64,000 bases of DNA from Phyto melanocephala (Eukaryota > Arthropoda > Insecta > Diptera > Rhinophoridae): positions 45,436,275 to 45,500,274 of the forward strand of contig OW799233.1 in assembly GCA_941918925.1 (NCBI GenBank), read 5' to 3'. Shown piece by piece: positions 1 to 11,290 of this stretch; the stretch's first letter is position 1; each line of letters starts with the position of its first letter. The notes beneath the pieces are model-generated. The model saw nothing but the letters and a program-made list of their open reading frames with translations. It had not been told where the DNA came from and did not search any database. The position numbers and the translations under genes were made by a program.

Positions 1-131
1 CTTACAAGCAACTAATTTCCGATATGCAATCGGAGTGCAGGAAGAAAAAATAACGTTCTGAATAATATTACACAAATAAAATTCCCATTAATCAGCTAGC
101 AATTACACAAGAAATAATATTTTCAGAAAAA

Positions 132-186
132 ACGGAATGACAAACTGATATATACCCTCCTCACTTACAGTGGAGGGTATAAAAAA
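132..186 (-). repeat. DINE-like 5' terminus remnant
   Basis: Short relic of the hairpin end seen in the DINE-like repeats elsewhere in the window: an ACGGAATGACAAA box followed by TATACCC, a small loop and GGGTATAAAA. Only the terminal ~55 bp remain. Orientation is given relative to Drosophila DINE-1, which begins with the TATACCC hairpin and ends in CTTGTTT. Confidence 0.5.
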
Positions 187-189
187 GCT

Positions 190-438
190 ATATCATGAAA
201 ACTAGAGCTGATAGAGACAAACTGATTACAGAATTGAATTTAGCGCTCCCAAATTAACTAGAATCAGTTAATAAATTCAAAGAAGCAAAAATCTTTTTTA
301 ATTTTGTCGGGCTGTGTTATCTGCGTATATTCCTAAATAAAAATCAATTGATTCAAGAATCAAGAGTACAAGTATCTTTACAATTGGTTGTGTATTATAT
401 ACTGCCACCATACGAGATTTGCCGTAAACTGGAAGAAC
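190..438. other. Unassigned AT-rich stretch
   Basis: No open frame with family resemblance, no inverted repeat and no tandem repeat seen. Confidence 0.4.
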
Positions 439-439
439 A

Positions 440-830
440 CGTTTAAATAATTCATACTGTAGAAAGAGTTTAACATGTAAAGCAAAGTATTGACGATACA
501 CCAGAAACATCTGCTTGAAGGCGTTCTGGCTTGCGAGGAATGGCTCGTACGTTAGTACGGCATATTTCCAAAAATGTTGTTTCTGTTATTCCCATATAAG
601 TTTAAGTTCGTGCAAGAACTAGGCCAGCAGATTATATGCTGTTAAATTTCAACAGTTGGAAAAAAATTAAAAAAAAAATTTTTGAAAATCTGAACATATG
701 TGATGAAGCTCACTCTCCTTTGAATGGCTGTGTTAATAAGCAGAACTGTAGCTTTTAGGGTTCTGAAAAACCAAGAGCCATTCACCAACGCGAATCGCAC
801 CCCATTTAGTGTACAGTTTTGTGTGTTAAA
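440..830 (+). pseudogene. Mariner-like transposase fragment
   Basis: Badly decayed plus-strand remnant of a mariner-family transposase. The recognisable block is near 707-825: DEAHSPLNGCVNKQNC followed by GSEKPRAIHQ, which corresponds to the conserved region around the first catalytic Asp of DD41D-type mariners (usually DEAHFxLNGYVNKQNC). Frame is broken by stops (for example TAG directly after the NKQNCSF block). Upstream sequence to about 440 shows scattered similarity in mixed frames. No terminal inverted repeats were found, so the boundaries are approximate. It cannot encode a working protein. Confidence 0.5.
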
Positions 831-835
831 TATTA

Positions 836-1594
836 TATCTGAAAGTAAAATTATGCCTTATTTTTCGAAAAAAAAACATTCATTCGAAATGGAAGGGCTG
901 TAACCACAAATGGAGAGTGTTATCGTTTAATGATTAGAGATGCAACATTGTCCATAAAAATAGCGACGTTTAAAAGCATCGTAAATAAAACAAAAAATCG
1001 ATATTTTTCAATGTTTTATTTGCTTCCTACTATTTATAAACTAAATATATACGAAACCAGAAGCAGAGCAACGCAAACACATACATGTATGCAGCAATTT
1101 ATACGCACCCTTATAAATAATTATTTAAAATAAAAATCGCATACAAGATTTGTTTATCAAAATATTTTAAATCATTTTTAATAATTAATTTTTAAATTGT
1201 ATTTATTCAATTAACTTATAGTTAACTTAATTTTGAAAACGAATTAATTAGTTCGGCCATAAAAACAGCGATGTTTTCTAACATCTATGATACGTTTGCA
1301 GCCCCATTTATGACAGAAATTTTTAACGTCCTGGGGCATATTTCACTAAGCTACAAGTTCACAATTACAAGTGTTTTTGCCTGTAAAATTGTGAACATGT
1401 GAATAATTGTGTTTGATAAAAATACAATTACAAGTTTGTAGCTACAAGTGAATTGTACAAGTTACAAGTCTACAAATAATACTTCTACAAGTGGTTTTGT
1501 TTCACTAAACTTAATTTGCAAGTTAGAGTCGACGGAGATCCTCAAAAAAAATTTTACAAGTTACAAGTGAATGATAAATTGAATTAAAAAAAAA
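836..1594. other. AT-rich stretch with ACAAGT-rich patch
   Basis: No coding signal. Between about 1330 and 1570 the hexamer ACAAGT or its complement recurs many times at irregular spacing, beside a GGGGCATATTTCACTAAG block that resembles one end of a TIR element. No matching second end was found. Confidence 0.35.
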
Positions 1595-1665
1595 AAGTTC
1601 AAATAAACACAAAATCAAACAATTTTAATATTAATTAGCAATAATTTTTTTTTTTCTTTGTTTAT

Positions 1666-1951
1666 TGATTATATTTGATTTTTATTTAAGCTTGAGATCA
1701 CTTTTTTGTTTTTTTATAAAAAATTATTTATTAACCAATATTTCGCTACCAAACAAACAAAAACAAATTTTTTTTTTTTTTGTTAATATAGTTTGTATAC
1801 ATATTTACCCTAAAGAAGCTACCCATTGTTTGGTAGCGAAATATTGGTTAATAAATAATTTTTTATAATAAAACAAAAAAGTGATCTCAAGCTTAAATAA
1901 AAATCAAATATAATCAATTAAAAAAGATCAAGAAATTTAGACGATATATAT
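1666..1951. mobile_element. Inverted pair of Penelope-like element 3' ends
   Basis: Two copies of the same retroelement 3' tail face each other: left arm about 1664-1755 (minus) and right arm 1827-1918 (plus), both 92 bp and nearly identical. The right copy continues to about 1951. The tail matches that of the larger inverted element at 28.3-30.3 kb, which carries PLE coding sequence. The 3' ends point outward. Direct repeats TTTGTTTAT at 1657-1665 and 1952-1960 flank the unit and look like a target-site duplication, with the caution that the region is AT-rich. The right copy's hammerhead-like core is damaged (CTAAAGA instead of CTGANGA). Confidence 0.7.
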
Positions 1952-2061
1952 TTTGTTTATTTTTAACTACTTATTTTTTTAAATATGTGATTATATGCAA
2001 TAAAACAAACTATATTCACATTTTCATTCTGAAGCTACAAATTTTTAATTTGTCAGTCCAC

Positions 2062-2225
2062 TGAAAAAAGACTTCCTTTTTCGAGAGCTCCCAGGCATCG
2101 ACACTAGGTTAGATTCGGCAGCCGCCCGAAGGCATAGCTCATTTGGGTCCTCCGAGGGTCCCGTTGTGATACAAACATCCAAACATTCACATTTATTATA
2201 TTAGTAAGATTTTTTTTTTTTTTTT
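2062..2225. repeat. Retroposon 3'-end fragment with poly(T) tail
   Basis: A GC-richer block (about 2085-2165) is followed by CAAACATTCACATTTATTAT and a T run at 2211-2225. This trailer is of the kind that ends insect RTE/CR1-type LINE 3' UTRs and also occurs at 4.25 kb. The family name is not certain. Confidence 0.4.
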
Positions 2226-2570
2226 AATTAAAGAGAGACAACTCCCGAAAAAAGGGGCACGGAGCTGGACACCCTGGTCTTGGAGGTTATTGGAAAGGAG
2301 TCACCAAGAAAGGAGACTAAGTGTTATTGCAGGAGGTAGTATCATTTTAGAGGACCGCAATGACACTGTATCATTGCTACCAGACACAGAACTGACTCCT
2401 ACCAAGAACGAGGAAGAGCTAGTGCCGATGCCCCTAGTCTATTGTCTTTGATTGTAGTTTAGTTAAACAGGCTCTTGATCTTAAAAACAGACCTAAGATG
2501 ATTGACGATGATGATTTCAAAAGGATGAATCTACTGCCCACATTGCCCGAGACACATTGGTACTTTTAAG
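2226..2570. other. GC-richer unassigned patch
   Basis: Less AT-rich than its surroundings, so probably a decayed coding region of a retroelement, but no frame gives a recognisable domain. Confidence 0.3.
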
Positions 2571-2682
2571 TCAAATTTTGAATAGTGTTGTAAAGTTCAA
2601 GTTACCGAGTTTTCTAACAAATTTTGATCACAGTCACACCAAATAATTTTCCGCCATGGTCATTACATTATGCTACAAACTG

Positions 2683-2733
2683 TGTGAAGGGTTGTAAGAT
2701 TCAGTATAGCCGAATATAGGGCTGTTATTTGTT
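2683..2733 (+). repeat. DINE-like 3' terminus remnant
   Basis: Decayed form of the DINE-like 3' end: GTGTGAAGGGTTGTAAGAT, then a hairpin relic ending GCCGAATATAG, then GCTGTTATTTGTT. Compare the intact end at 52.7 kb. Confidence 0.45.
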
Positions 2734-2734
2734 C

Positions 2735-3508
2735 ATAATATATTTCTATTCTTTTAAAGAAATTCAACAAAATTCATAAACTGTATGTATAAAATATTAT
2801 TGACTATTTTGTTTAGACCTTTTCACGAAAAACTCTTCAAGTTTTAAAAAACTTATATGATTTTTAATTAAGAAAGGCAGGATCGAAAGCAGCCTACACG
2901 TTTGGAAGAACGGGGTTGGTTTTATTGAAATATATGAATTGTTTGTTGTATGGCTTCCAAAACTATCATTTAAAAAAAAAAAATATTTTGTTTTTGGTGG
3001 CTGTCGATGGAGGTTTGAATGAATAACCTTATTTTCTCCCCTTTTGATGCACGTTTTATAAAGGTATTTACTATTTTCTGACATTTATTGTAGCTTAATA
3101 AATTATTTTTGAAAACTCAAAAGGTATAATTAGTCTTAAGGCTTCATTCGACCAAAAATAAACCGATTAAGGTATTCAATATTAAGATGAAATATTTTTG
3201 TATATTTTACTAAATATTTTCTATACAAAATAATTTCTAAGTATTTTAACAAGCTTAAATAAGGTACTAACACTTTGCCATTAATATCTTTGCAATTCAG
3301 TTAATGAAGTGGTGAGTGGGGTGGGGGTTATATATAACACTCTCCTCCTGTTTTACTCAATTATACATACCAGAAGAAACTTTCAAAGTGTCATTATAGT
3401 TTTCACATGCCATGAGGCATTAAAAACTCATTGACAATGATTTACTCGTAATTAAAACTAGAAGAATTTTATAACAGGTAAAACAAACAAAAAACCCGTT
3501 TTCTTAGT

Positions 3509-3550
<42 letters not shown>

Positions 3551-3740
3551 CTGTCCTGTTTATAACCAAACATATAAGTGGTGTTTTGTATGCTTTTGTA
3601 CAAGTGCATTTATTAACTACAGCTGCTAGTAGGACAACAACAACTTTATTGGGAATAATACACAAACATCAACAATTTCAATACGTATTGCCGTAGCAAA
3701 ACTTTGATACTTAAAATGCGAAACTGTTAATTGGCTGGTA
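2735..3740. other. Unassigned AT-rich stretch
   Basis: No gene recognised. A segment near 2910-2965 (AAATATATGAATTGTT, then GGCTTCCAAAAC) reappears at 56.30-56.34 kb, so it is a dispersed repeat of unknown type. The (CT)n microsatellite is listed separately. Confidence 0.35.
3511..3545. repeat. (CT)n microsatellite
   Basis: About 17 uninterrupted CT dinucleotides, running into a TTTCTTTC tail. Confidence 0.95.
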
Positions 3741-4034
3741 CTCTATACCAGTGATGGTAAATGAGAATTTTAGTCTTGTGCCAAAATTTTAGCTAAAAAT
3801 TGCCTAAACATCCTAAAAAGTGCCATAACAAATATAAGTATACACGTTTCTACATATTTAAAAAAATTAAACCCATTTATTCAGTTTTATTATTATGTCC
3901 AAAACAATTTTCAAACTTCAATATTGAAAAAAATTTATACAGATATTTAAATATTATTTATTAAATATATACATATGTATGTATATTTTATGTAATGTTA
4001 AATAATTATTCTAAAATAGGGATATATTAAATAC

Positions 4035-4295
4035 TAGCTTGTGCCCGCGACTTCGTCTGCGTAGTTATCGGGATAAAAGGTAGACTTAGTATTAACAACA
4101 AAAATAAAAATATTTACAACACAAACAACAAGTTTAGGATATGTTATAATGAGCTTGCCAACGACTTCGCGTTATTATCGTGATAAAAAGTAGCCTATGT
4201 GTTAATCTACGTTCTTATCTATCTATGTGCCAAATGTATGTAACAAATATCCAAACATACAAACATTCACACTTATTATATTAGAAGGATATATT
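4035..4295 (+). mobile_element. LINE (RTE/CR1-like) 3' UTR remnant
   Basis: Begins with CTAGCTTGTGCCCGCGACTT, has AAAGTAGCCTATGTG in the middle and ends CATTCACACTTATTATATTA. This series is the usual signature of insect LINE 3' UTRs and derived SINEs. A second, shorter head (GCTTGCCAACGACTTCGCG) at about 4152 suggests a partial duplication. No coding part. Confidence 0.5.
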
Positions 4296-4379
4296 AATAA
4301 ATAAAATTAAATGTAAGTAGTCATAAAATTCTAGTAAAGCCTCGTTTACAAAAATTGAATTTGTAACATTTGTTTGGGT

Positions 4380-4600
4380 AATCAATTTTAAGACATCAGT
4401 GTCATAACAAAATTTTGAGTTGGATTTTAATAAATCCTTAGATTAAATTAATGATGATAAAGTGTTTACCTGAAGCCGGACGTTAAATTCAAATTTAAGG
4501 CAAATACAACCATCAAAGTACAAATTTTGTTGAACTTCTTTAAGCAGATCCTGCACACCATTATTCTTTCCCATCATAACCGAACAATTATCCGATCAAC
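4380..4600 (-). pseudogene. hAT transposase fragment
   Basis: A short stretch of one minus-strand frame shows the SDNCSVMMGKNNGVQ block, then QQNLYFDGCICLKFEF, as in the RNase-H-like core region of hAT transposases related to ZBED5-like proteins. Frameshifts precede it and the N-terminal zinc finger is absent. It lies within the hAT element bounded by 8-bp near-duplications. Confidence 0.5.
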
Positions 4601-4931
4601 ATTTTTTATAAGAATTTCATTACAACGTTCATAATGGCATTACAAATCGATTGAGTGGAACCATCAGGTACTTAAACTAAGATCAAAAATCGATCTAAAC
4701 ATTTTCCAACATATAAAAGTACTAAAATGGCCAAATGTTTTCATACTGTGCAGCCCGTACTTTCACATTTTATTTAGTATTTACAACAGGGGGAAAAAGC
4801 ATTTATTTCTTTTTAATAAAATATATATTTCTTAAGAAGTAAGTGCCAAAATTTTATTGAGCGTGCCATAAAACAATTAATAGTGCCAAAAATGGCACGA
4901 TTGTGCCACTTTTACCAACAGTGCTCTGTAC

Positions 4932-6990
4932 TGTAAATACGTACAGGTGTTAGTGCATTAGTATATGTGTGTGTGACTGTTTTTCAAGACCAAAATGAAA
5001 GGTATTTTCTGACGACAAAAAATTGTGGCAGGTGTAGAGTGAACAAACAAAAATCGAAAAACTTTATCAGGACCGTAATGCAACAGCATCAGTAAACACT
5101 CTGTTAAATACATGAGTTCACACGTTTCCAACAACATCAAAAGTAGAAGCAGTCATGTTTATGGGGTTTAAAAGTCAAACACACACAAACAGTTTTGCCC
5201 ACACTCTTATACACCTGGTTATTTATTAATGCCTCTCATTCTCTTTTCAGCATTAAGTATCCAGGTAATTTTATTTAGTTTTTTTTTTCTTCTTTTATTT
5301 TTTGATTAATGAAGTGCAATGAAGTGGAAAATAAGGCAGAATTCATACAAATATTTAATATTGTCGTATTAAGCACTACACAAGTACTATACACATTCTA
5401 TACAGAAAAATTCGTGTATATTTTTACTTTTGACTTCCGTTTGCTCTTTAAAGTTGGTTTTGTGTTTGTTTTTATATGGGAATGGACGGGCCAACGCCAT
5501 CACAGCTAAAAATTAATACTAGGTGGCAAAAAAAATACAAAAAAAAAACAAACATATTTAAGTGAGAACTAACTAAGCCAAACGTAGTGTTGGATATTTT
5601 TTACGCTTCTGTCGTTATTGATGCTGACATTATGCATATGGCTGGTAAGAGCTGCTGAATTAAACCAAATTAACCAATGCCATCAGTTGGTCGCCACCAA
5701 CCACCAACCGCCAACAGCATCAGTAACCTCACCATCTACATGCATATATAAATATTACTCGTACCATATAAATATCCTCAACAATATTCTACCAGAGATG
5801 GAAAAGTAACATATTTTTTACAAAAAAAAACAAAAACAAAACCATATGTAAAAAGTATTCAACTGAAAACTCTTCTGTGTCGTGTAGTAAGTTTTCTTAT
5901 TAGAGAAAAACTTAGTTAGAGAAAAAGTACGATTTAATGAAGTGCTTTTTCCTTCCCTGCTCTTAATGCAAACATAATGTAAAGTATAAAGAGTATATTT
6001 TCTCTATAATTATAATTTTGTAACTATTTATGTTGCTACCATTTGACCTTATTTTTCTTGTTGTTACAAAGAAAAATATAATTACAAATGGCGATGGAAA
6101 ATACTTATGAAAAAAGTATACAGTTAAATATTATTTCCTGTGTAGTACTTAAAACAACAACAAAATAAGAATAAAACTTTGACTGAAAAAAGGAGAAATA
6201 TAATTTGAAAATTTTTCAACAATTTTTTTTTAAACTTTGTATGAATAGAAAACAGATATCTAGCAAAAGAACATAGCTGCTTAAGTCAAGATAAGCCAGA
6301 ATTAAGATAATTTAAAATTACCCTCAGGCAAATTGTTATCTATGTTGAACTATTTTTCAGGAACTTGCACCAGTGCCGAATTTGATAATCGCCTTTACGA
6401 TCATGTGTAATCCCTTTACGATCATGTGACCATATCGATGCCTACCTTTTTATTTAATGTTGTATGCCATTTTTCGTTATTACATCCGACGCCATCTTTG
6501 ATTTTGAATTTTTACTTTGTTACCTGTAGTCTTGTAATCAAGAGCTTTCATTTGATACCCATATTGCATGAAAGGCCTTAATGCAACCGATGAGTTTGAA
6601 TTTGATGCTCTTGTGAAATACTAATGTTAAGAAGGGTTGTTGTTGTATTTAAGACACTTTTTCTTTCTTTTCCCTTTACACCTTTTATCAACTATTGTTA
6701 ATAAATTTGTTTTAATAAAAATATTAAATTTTCTTATAACTAATAATATGTATAATACACTTTTCACACACATAAAAATTATTTACAATATTTTATTGTT
6801 ACGTTTAAAATTAATAATTAATATTTTATGCACGGACAAACGGATTTTGAAAAAGACCGACGACGACTGAATCAGTGTTTTGTTTCTATAATGAGTTTAG
6901 ACTATATTTTATTAAGCCATAATAGCCAATATGAAAGAGTAAGATAGGTAGCAATATCGATCGTTAACTAGAGTGTGAATAGTTATTAAA
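4932..6990. other. Unassigned AT-rich stretch
   Basis: No gene recognised; short open frames have AT-driven composition. CCTTTACGATCATGTG is duplicated in tandem at about 6390-6428. The block at 6480-6600 (TCCGACGCCATCTTTGATTT ... GAGCTTTCATTTGATACCCA) shares words with 16.78-16.87 kb and is probably a dispersed repeat. Confidence 0.35.
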
Positions 6991-6993
6991 TAA

Positions 6994-7306
6994 AGGCCAT
7001 GACTGACTATCAGATTTAGTCGTTCGATATGTCAAAAATTGTATGTGTGTTCAGAAAGTGTGATAGTGTGGACACAAAGTGCACATGTGTGACAGATTTT
7101 TTGACAAGTGTGTCCGATTTGATAATCTTTTGGAAATTTTCATAAAATAATAGTTTCCGTGCGATCAGAGTTGCTTTTTCTAAGCAAGTATGACAGTGTG
7201 GCATCCAATAACATATTTTGTTGCGATTTTTTCATGTAGGACAGAAAACTATCAGATTTTTATTTGACATAATCGCACGACTTTGTAGGATAGTCAGTCA
7301 TGGCCT
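6994..7306. mobile_element. MITE with TAA duplication (PIF/Harbinger-like)
   Basis: 313-bp non-coding element. Left end AGGCCATGACTGACTATC is the exact complement of the right end GATAGTCAGTCATGGCCT, and similarity continues inward with indels. TAA at 6991-6993 and 7307-7309 fits the 3-bp TWA duplication of PIF/Harbinger elements. Confidence 0.7.
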
Positions 7307-7309
7307 TAA

Positions 7310-7789
7310 GGAAAGTAGAAGTAAAGTTAAATGTGACAGAATTTAGGATAAGAAAAGAAACAAAAATTTTATGTATGAATGAAATTATATATCTGTACAT
7401 ACATACATATATATACATACATATATAAGTATCATATATATGTACAAATAGGTAAAAAAATTATTATCAATTGTAGCGAAACAATATTACATACTTATAT
7501 TATATATACATTTTTATTATTATTAACTAGTAAAATACTATTTCATAACTCTTTTATTAACTAATTTGAATTTTATTTGTTTAATTTATTTGTTTATGAG
7601 TGCACTTATTTTAATATCATGGACTGTAATTTTATTTTATTTATTTTATAGAACTTTACATTTGGTTTCTTTATATGCTAATTGTTATTAAATAACTCAT
7701 TTCTTATATTATTTGTTATTGCGTTGATATGTTTTATTACATTGTTTCTCACTTGTTCTTTTAATCTCTTATTAATTTTGTCTCCTATA
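7310..7789. other. Unassigned AT-rich stretch
   Basis: Contains ATAC/ATAT-rich low complexity around 7390-7510. Nothing else recognised. Confidence 0.35.
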
Positions 7790-7798
7790 TTACAATAC

Positions 7799-8050
7799 CA
7801 AGGCGAATTTATTTATCAGGTGGTGGTAATTCTACAATAAATACAACATTAAAAAAACAACATGGTTTTTTATTGTTGCTTTCGACTGTCGATGTGTCAA
7901 AAACTACATGGTTCTTGTTTGTGTTTTTTTGCGCGGGAAGGAGTAATCTATGTAAACATAAATAATATTTGACAATTCAATCATCATTTTTGCAAATAAA
8001 AAAGTAGATCAGCTGCGTTGTCAACACCACCTGATAATGAATTCGCCTTG
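7799..8050. mobile_element. MITE with 9-bp duplication
   Basis: 252-bp element with ends CAAGGCGAATTTATT and, on the complement, CAAGGCGAATTCATTATC, both leading into CAGGTGGTG. The 9-bp sequence TTACAATAC is repeated exactly at 7790-7798 and 8051-8059. A 9-bp duplication is typical of Mutator-like elements, but family membership is inferred from that length alone. No coding sequence. Confidence 0.7.
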
Positions 8051-8148
8051 TTACAATACAATGTAACTATAAATTGCACTCAAAAGTTACTCAATTATTG
8101 ATCTCACATAGTAACGGGATTTTATTAAAGAAATTGCTTTATGTTATG

Positions 8149-8609
8149 CTATAAACACAATTAAGTCCACCGACCATTGACTACAAGATCTCGAAAATAG
8201 AATACATGCGTGCTTATTAGAATAATTCTTTTAGCCGCTACACGACTACCGACTACACGGCTACTCTTGTAGCCCGTAGCCAACTTAGGCTAATTTCTAT
8301 TTTTCTTGGCTACAAAAAACAGATTAGTGCTGCCAATACAATAAATGCATGAAATGGTGGTTTTAAAAACGCAATACATTAAATATCGCTATTAAAAACG
8401 CGAAAAACTATTATAGTGGCACCATTAATTAAGTTTGTTTTGTTTTGGTTAACTTTAATACATATGTCAAAAGAGATGTTTATTTTTTGTAGTTAGGTAG
8501 TTAGGTAGTCGTTAAAAGAATTAAGTAGCTGGCGACTTGGCTATTTTTGTAGCCAGCTACTTTTGTAGTCGGTAGTCGATGGTCGGTAGCCTTTGATTGT
8601 GTTTATAGC
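8149..8609. mobile_element. TIR element rich in GTAGTCGG words
   Basis: Ends GCTATAAACACAATTAA and, on the complement, GCTATAAACACAATCAAAG; both continue into ACCGACCATTGACTAC-like sequence. The interior repeats CTACCGACTAC and GTAGTCGGTAG-type words on both sides. TTTATGTT is present at both flanks, but two bases away from the left end, so the duplication is uncertain. No coding sequence. Confidence 0.55.
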
Positions 8610-9927
8610 TTTATGTTTAAGTTGATATTGAAAATAAAATTCATTCGCTTATGATCCACTGACAAATAAAGTCGTCTTTCTTTAAATAGCGGATGATAAT
8701 AAAAAACTAAAAGTAAAGAGGACTAATTAAGACTTTCAGTCTGAAAAGTCCCATTACTAAAAATAAATTAATAAAAAGTATTGGGTACTTTTATACAAAT
8801 ATACATACTTAATAACAAATATACATACATAAACTAATAGAAAGGAAGATTAATTCCTCCTTCCTACACAATGAAATATTATGTCAATAGTAATGTATGT
8901 ATCTGCAACTGATTATTTAAGATTATCTTAGGATATTATATAAAATAAAATACTTGATTTTCTAATTAGATTTCTAAATAGTTTTAGTAAATCTTTGTAA
9001 TGTTCTGGGATGTGAATAGGTTAATAGTAAGATTAACTAAACTGTTTTAAACTTTATATTTTAAGGCGACTTGTCTGGGTTATCCGCAAATAAGAACTCC
9101 ACAATTCCAAGTGTAACATAAGGGCGTGCGGATACACGAGTGAAATTCCCGTTCGCACTTATGCGGGATAATTATTCAACTGCGCAATCCTGTCTTTCAG
9201 TTTAAGGGACAGCTGAAACTATAGTATTAATAACAATTTGTGTTTAATTAAAAAAAAAGTCGTGTACTCACTTTATTTAATAATTAACAATTGTTGAAAA
9301 ATGTGGGTTCCGGGAATTTCCAAAAAAAATTATACTGAATCAACTCAAGGTGTTTTACAACAAAGTGTTAGGTAGCAAGGTATTGGAGTTGCACATGCAA
9401 CTGAAAATTTATATGAAATTTGGTCACATTTTTTTTTTTTTCAAATAAAGTGTTTACATATTTTACCATAAATTATATATACTTAGGTATATGTTTATAT
9501 TCACCAAATGATTTTGCCACTATCACTTAGACTTTCACCAAAATCAGTTATTGGGATTGCCTAAATATTTAAAGATTTCGCTCTGTTCAATTTATAACTT
9601 TGCGTGACTTTATCGATGCACGTTGATACAGGTAATAGGTAATTTAACAGAAAGTGAAGTTTGATGACACAAGTTACCTTTTTGATATACACCTTCATAT
9701 AGAAGACTAATTAGTGAATACTGAATACCCATAAGTATTAGTAATCTCAGCAGAACAGGGAAAAGCGCTGTACATTATTTATAACACGTTAATGTACTCT
9801 AAGTAAAATCGTTACAATGCCTATTTGATAAATTTCTGCATAACATTTGTCAAATAAGTCTTTAATAAACCTACAATATATTTTATCAATACTTTAGTGA
9901 TTCTTTTAAATTCTTCTCAATTTTGAA
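8610..9927. other. Unassigned stretch upstream of Copia relic
   Basis: Mostly AT-rich. The segment 9063-9300 is less AT-rich (GCGTGCGGATACACGAG and neighbours) and precedes the Copia relic in the same direction, so it might be LTR or leader sequence; no LTR pair could be matched. Confidence 0.3.
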
Positions 9928-11290
9928 ATGTGTCATCAAGACAAACACCATGTCAAATATGTATTGTCGAATCAAAGTATAAAATATTCTGGCAGTGAAT
10001 TTTTTTGCAAAGGCTGTATGGTGGGTAAGCAAAAAAGAATGTCGTTTACAGAAAGCTTAAACAGAGCCAACGAAGTTGGAGATCTAGTACAAACAGACTT
10101 TTGCGGACCAATGCAAGTAAAATAATTTGGTCGTGCTCGATTTATGATTATTTCCCGTGACGACTATTCCAATTATCGTTATGTTTATTGCGTAAAAGCA
10201 AAGTCTAATATTCCTCAAATAATTTCAACATAGTTTGATCAAGTGGAAGTAGATACTGATGAAAGATATTGACTCAGAGCACGTGAATAAAGAAGTTAGT
10301 CATATTTTTCGTAAATACAAATGAATACTTCAAAAATCTACACCATATACACCTGAATATAATGGTAGAGCTGAACGCGATATGAGAACTGTAGTAGAAT
10401 CAGCTAGATCCATGATACATAGCAAGCGACTAAATATTAGTTATTGGGGAGAGGCAGTAAATACTGTAGTTTTCACTTTAAGCAGGACAGGTAAAAGTCC
10501 AAAAAAAAAAATATAATAAAAAAATCCATTTGAACTATGGTTCCAAAAACAAAACCTATTTTTGGCTCAGATGCATATGCTTATGTTCCCCTCATAGAAA
10601 ACTAGATGCGAAATCTAAAAAAGCGGGTATTTGTAGGATATGAGAAAAACTATAAAGGCATTCGCGTCTGGATTCATAGTGAAAAACGAATAGGAATTTC
10701 ACGAAATGCCATGATTAGAGAAATTAGTCAAATGATCAAAATTAGGTAAAACCATACTGTACATCATGATAATAAGGGGGAGTATAATTCTGTAAAAGAA
10801 ATTTAACCTGCACTACAACCAACAACTGATTCAAATGATGGATTAAAGAATGCAGAAAACTATATTATGAAACTGTAGGAGGTCACAATGGTCATAATAC
10901 ATTAGTTTAAGAAAATTATGTTGTCGAAGCGGTAGATGTGGTCATTCGTTACAACTTAAGACCAAGAAAATAAGAGGTAGTATGCGAGACAAACTGTGCA
11001 TCAGTATTAGATTCCGAGAAACCACAAAGTTATCAACAGGCAATGAATAGTAGTTTTAGAACATAGTGGAAGAACGCTATGAATGAAGAGTATAAATCTC
11101 TTATAAGAAATAATACATGAAACCACGTAAAATTACCTGCTGGAAAAAAGGCAATATCTAACAAATGGTTTTCTAAGATTAGAAGAAATTAAGAAGATAT
11201 TGTAGAAGGTTGTAAAGACAGTCTTTTGGTTCGTAATTTTTCTTTAAAACAGAAAATATATTATGATAAGTCTTTAGGTCCAGCAGCAAA
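9928..11290 (+). pseudogene. Copia-type polyprotein relic (integrase to RT start)
   Basis: Remnant of an LTR-retrotransposon pol gene of the Ty1/copia superfamily. In order: the gag-pre-integrase zinc finger (MCHQDKHHV, then FFCKGC) at about 9928-10025; integrase core start VQTDFCGPM at about 10088; a decayed middle; NGRAERDMRTVVESA with the integrase Glu at about 10363; a VGYEKNYKGIRVW block at about 10636; and the start of reverse transcriptase, WKNAMNEEYKSLIRNN and LPAGKKAISNKWF, at about 11065-11180. Many stops and frameshifts (first stop at 10123). No LTRs, primer-binding site or capsid region were found. The pieces are colinear with a normal copia pol until about 11290, where the sequence inverts. 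Confidence 0.8.

Larger units (their letters stand above)
3749..4923 (-). mobile_element. hAT-superfamily element, internally decayed
   Basis: Ends are imperfect inverted repeats: CAGTGATGGTAAATG on the left, and CACTGTTGGTAAAAG on the complement of the right end. The flanks CTCTATAC (3741-3748) and CTCTGTAC (4924-4931) match at 7 of 8 positions, the duplication length typical of hAT. Minus-strand sequence around 4480-4600 reads SDNCSVMMGKNNGVQDLLK, resembling the conserved centre of ZBED/hAT transposases. The rest is deleted or scrambled, and a LINE tail sits inside at 4035-4295. Non-functional. Confidence 0.65.

Noticed and set aside
2797..3084. 95-codon open frame on the minus strand
   Set aside because: Low-complexity, AT-driven composition; part of the DNA is a dispersed repeat also found at 56.3 kb; no domain.
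5250..5263. 14-nt microexon between TTTTCAG and GTAATTT
   Set aside because: Short splice-like words are frequent in AT-rich DNA; no neighbouring exon supports it.
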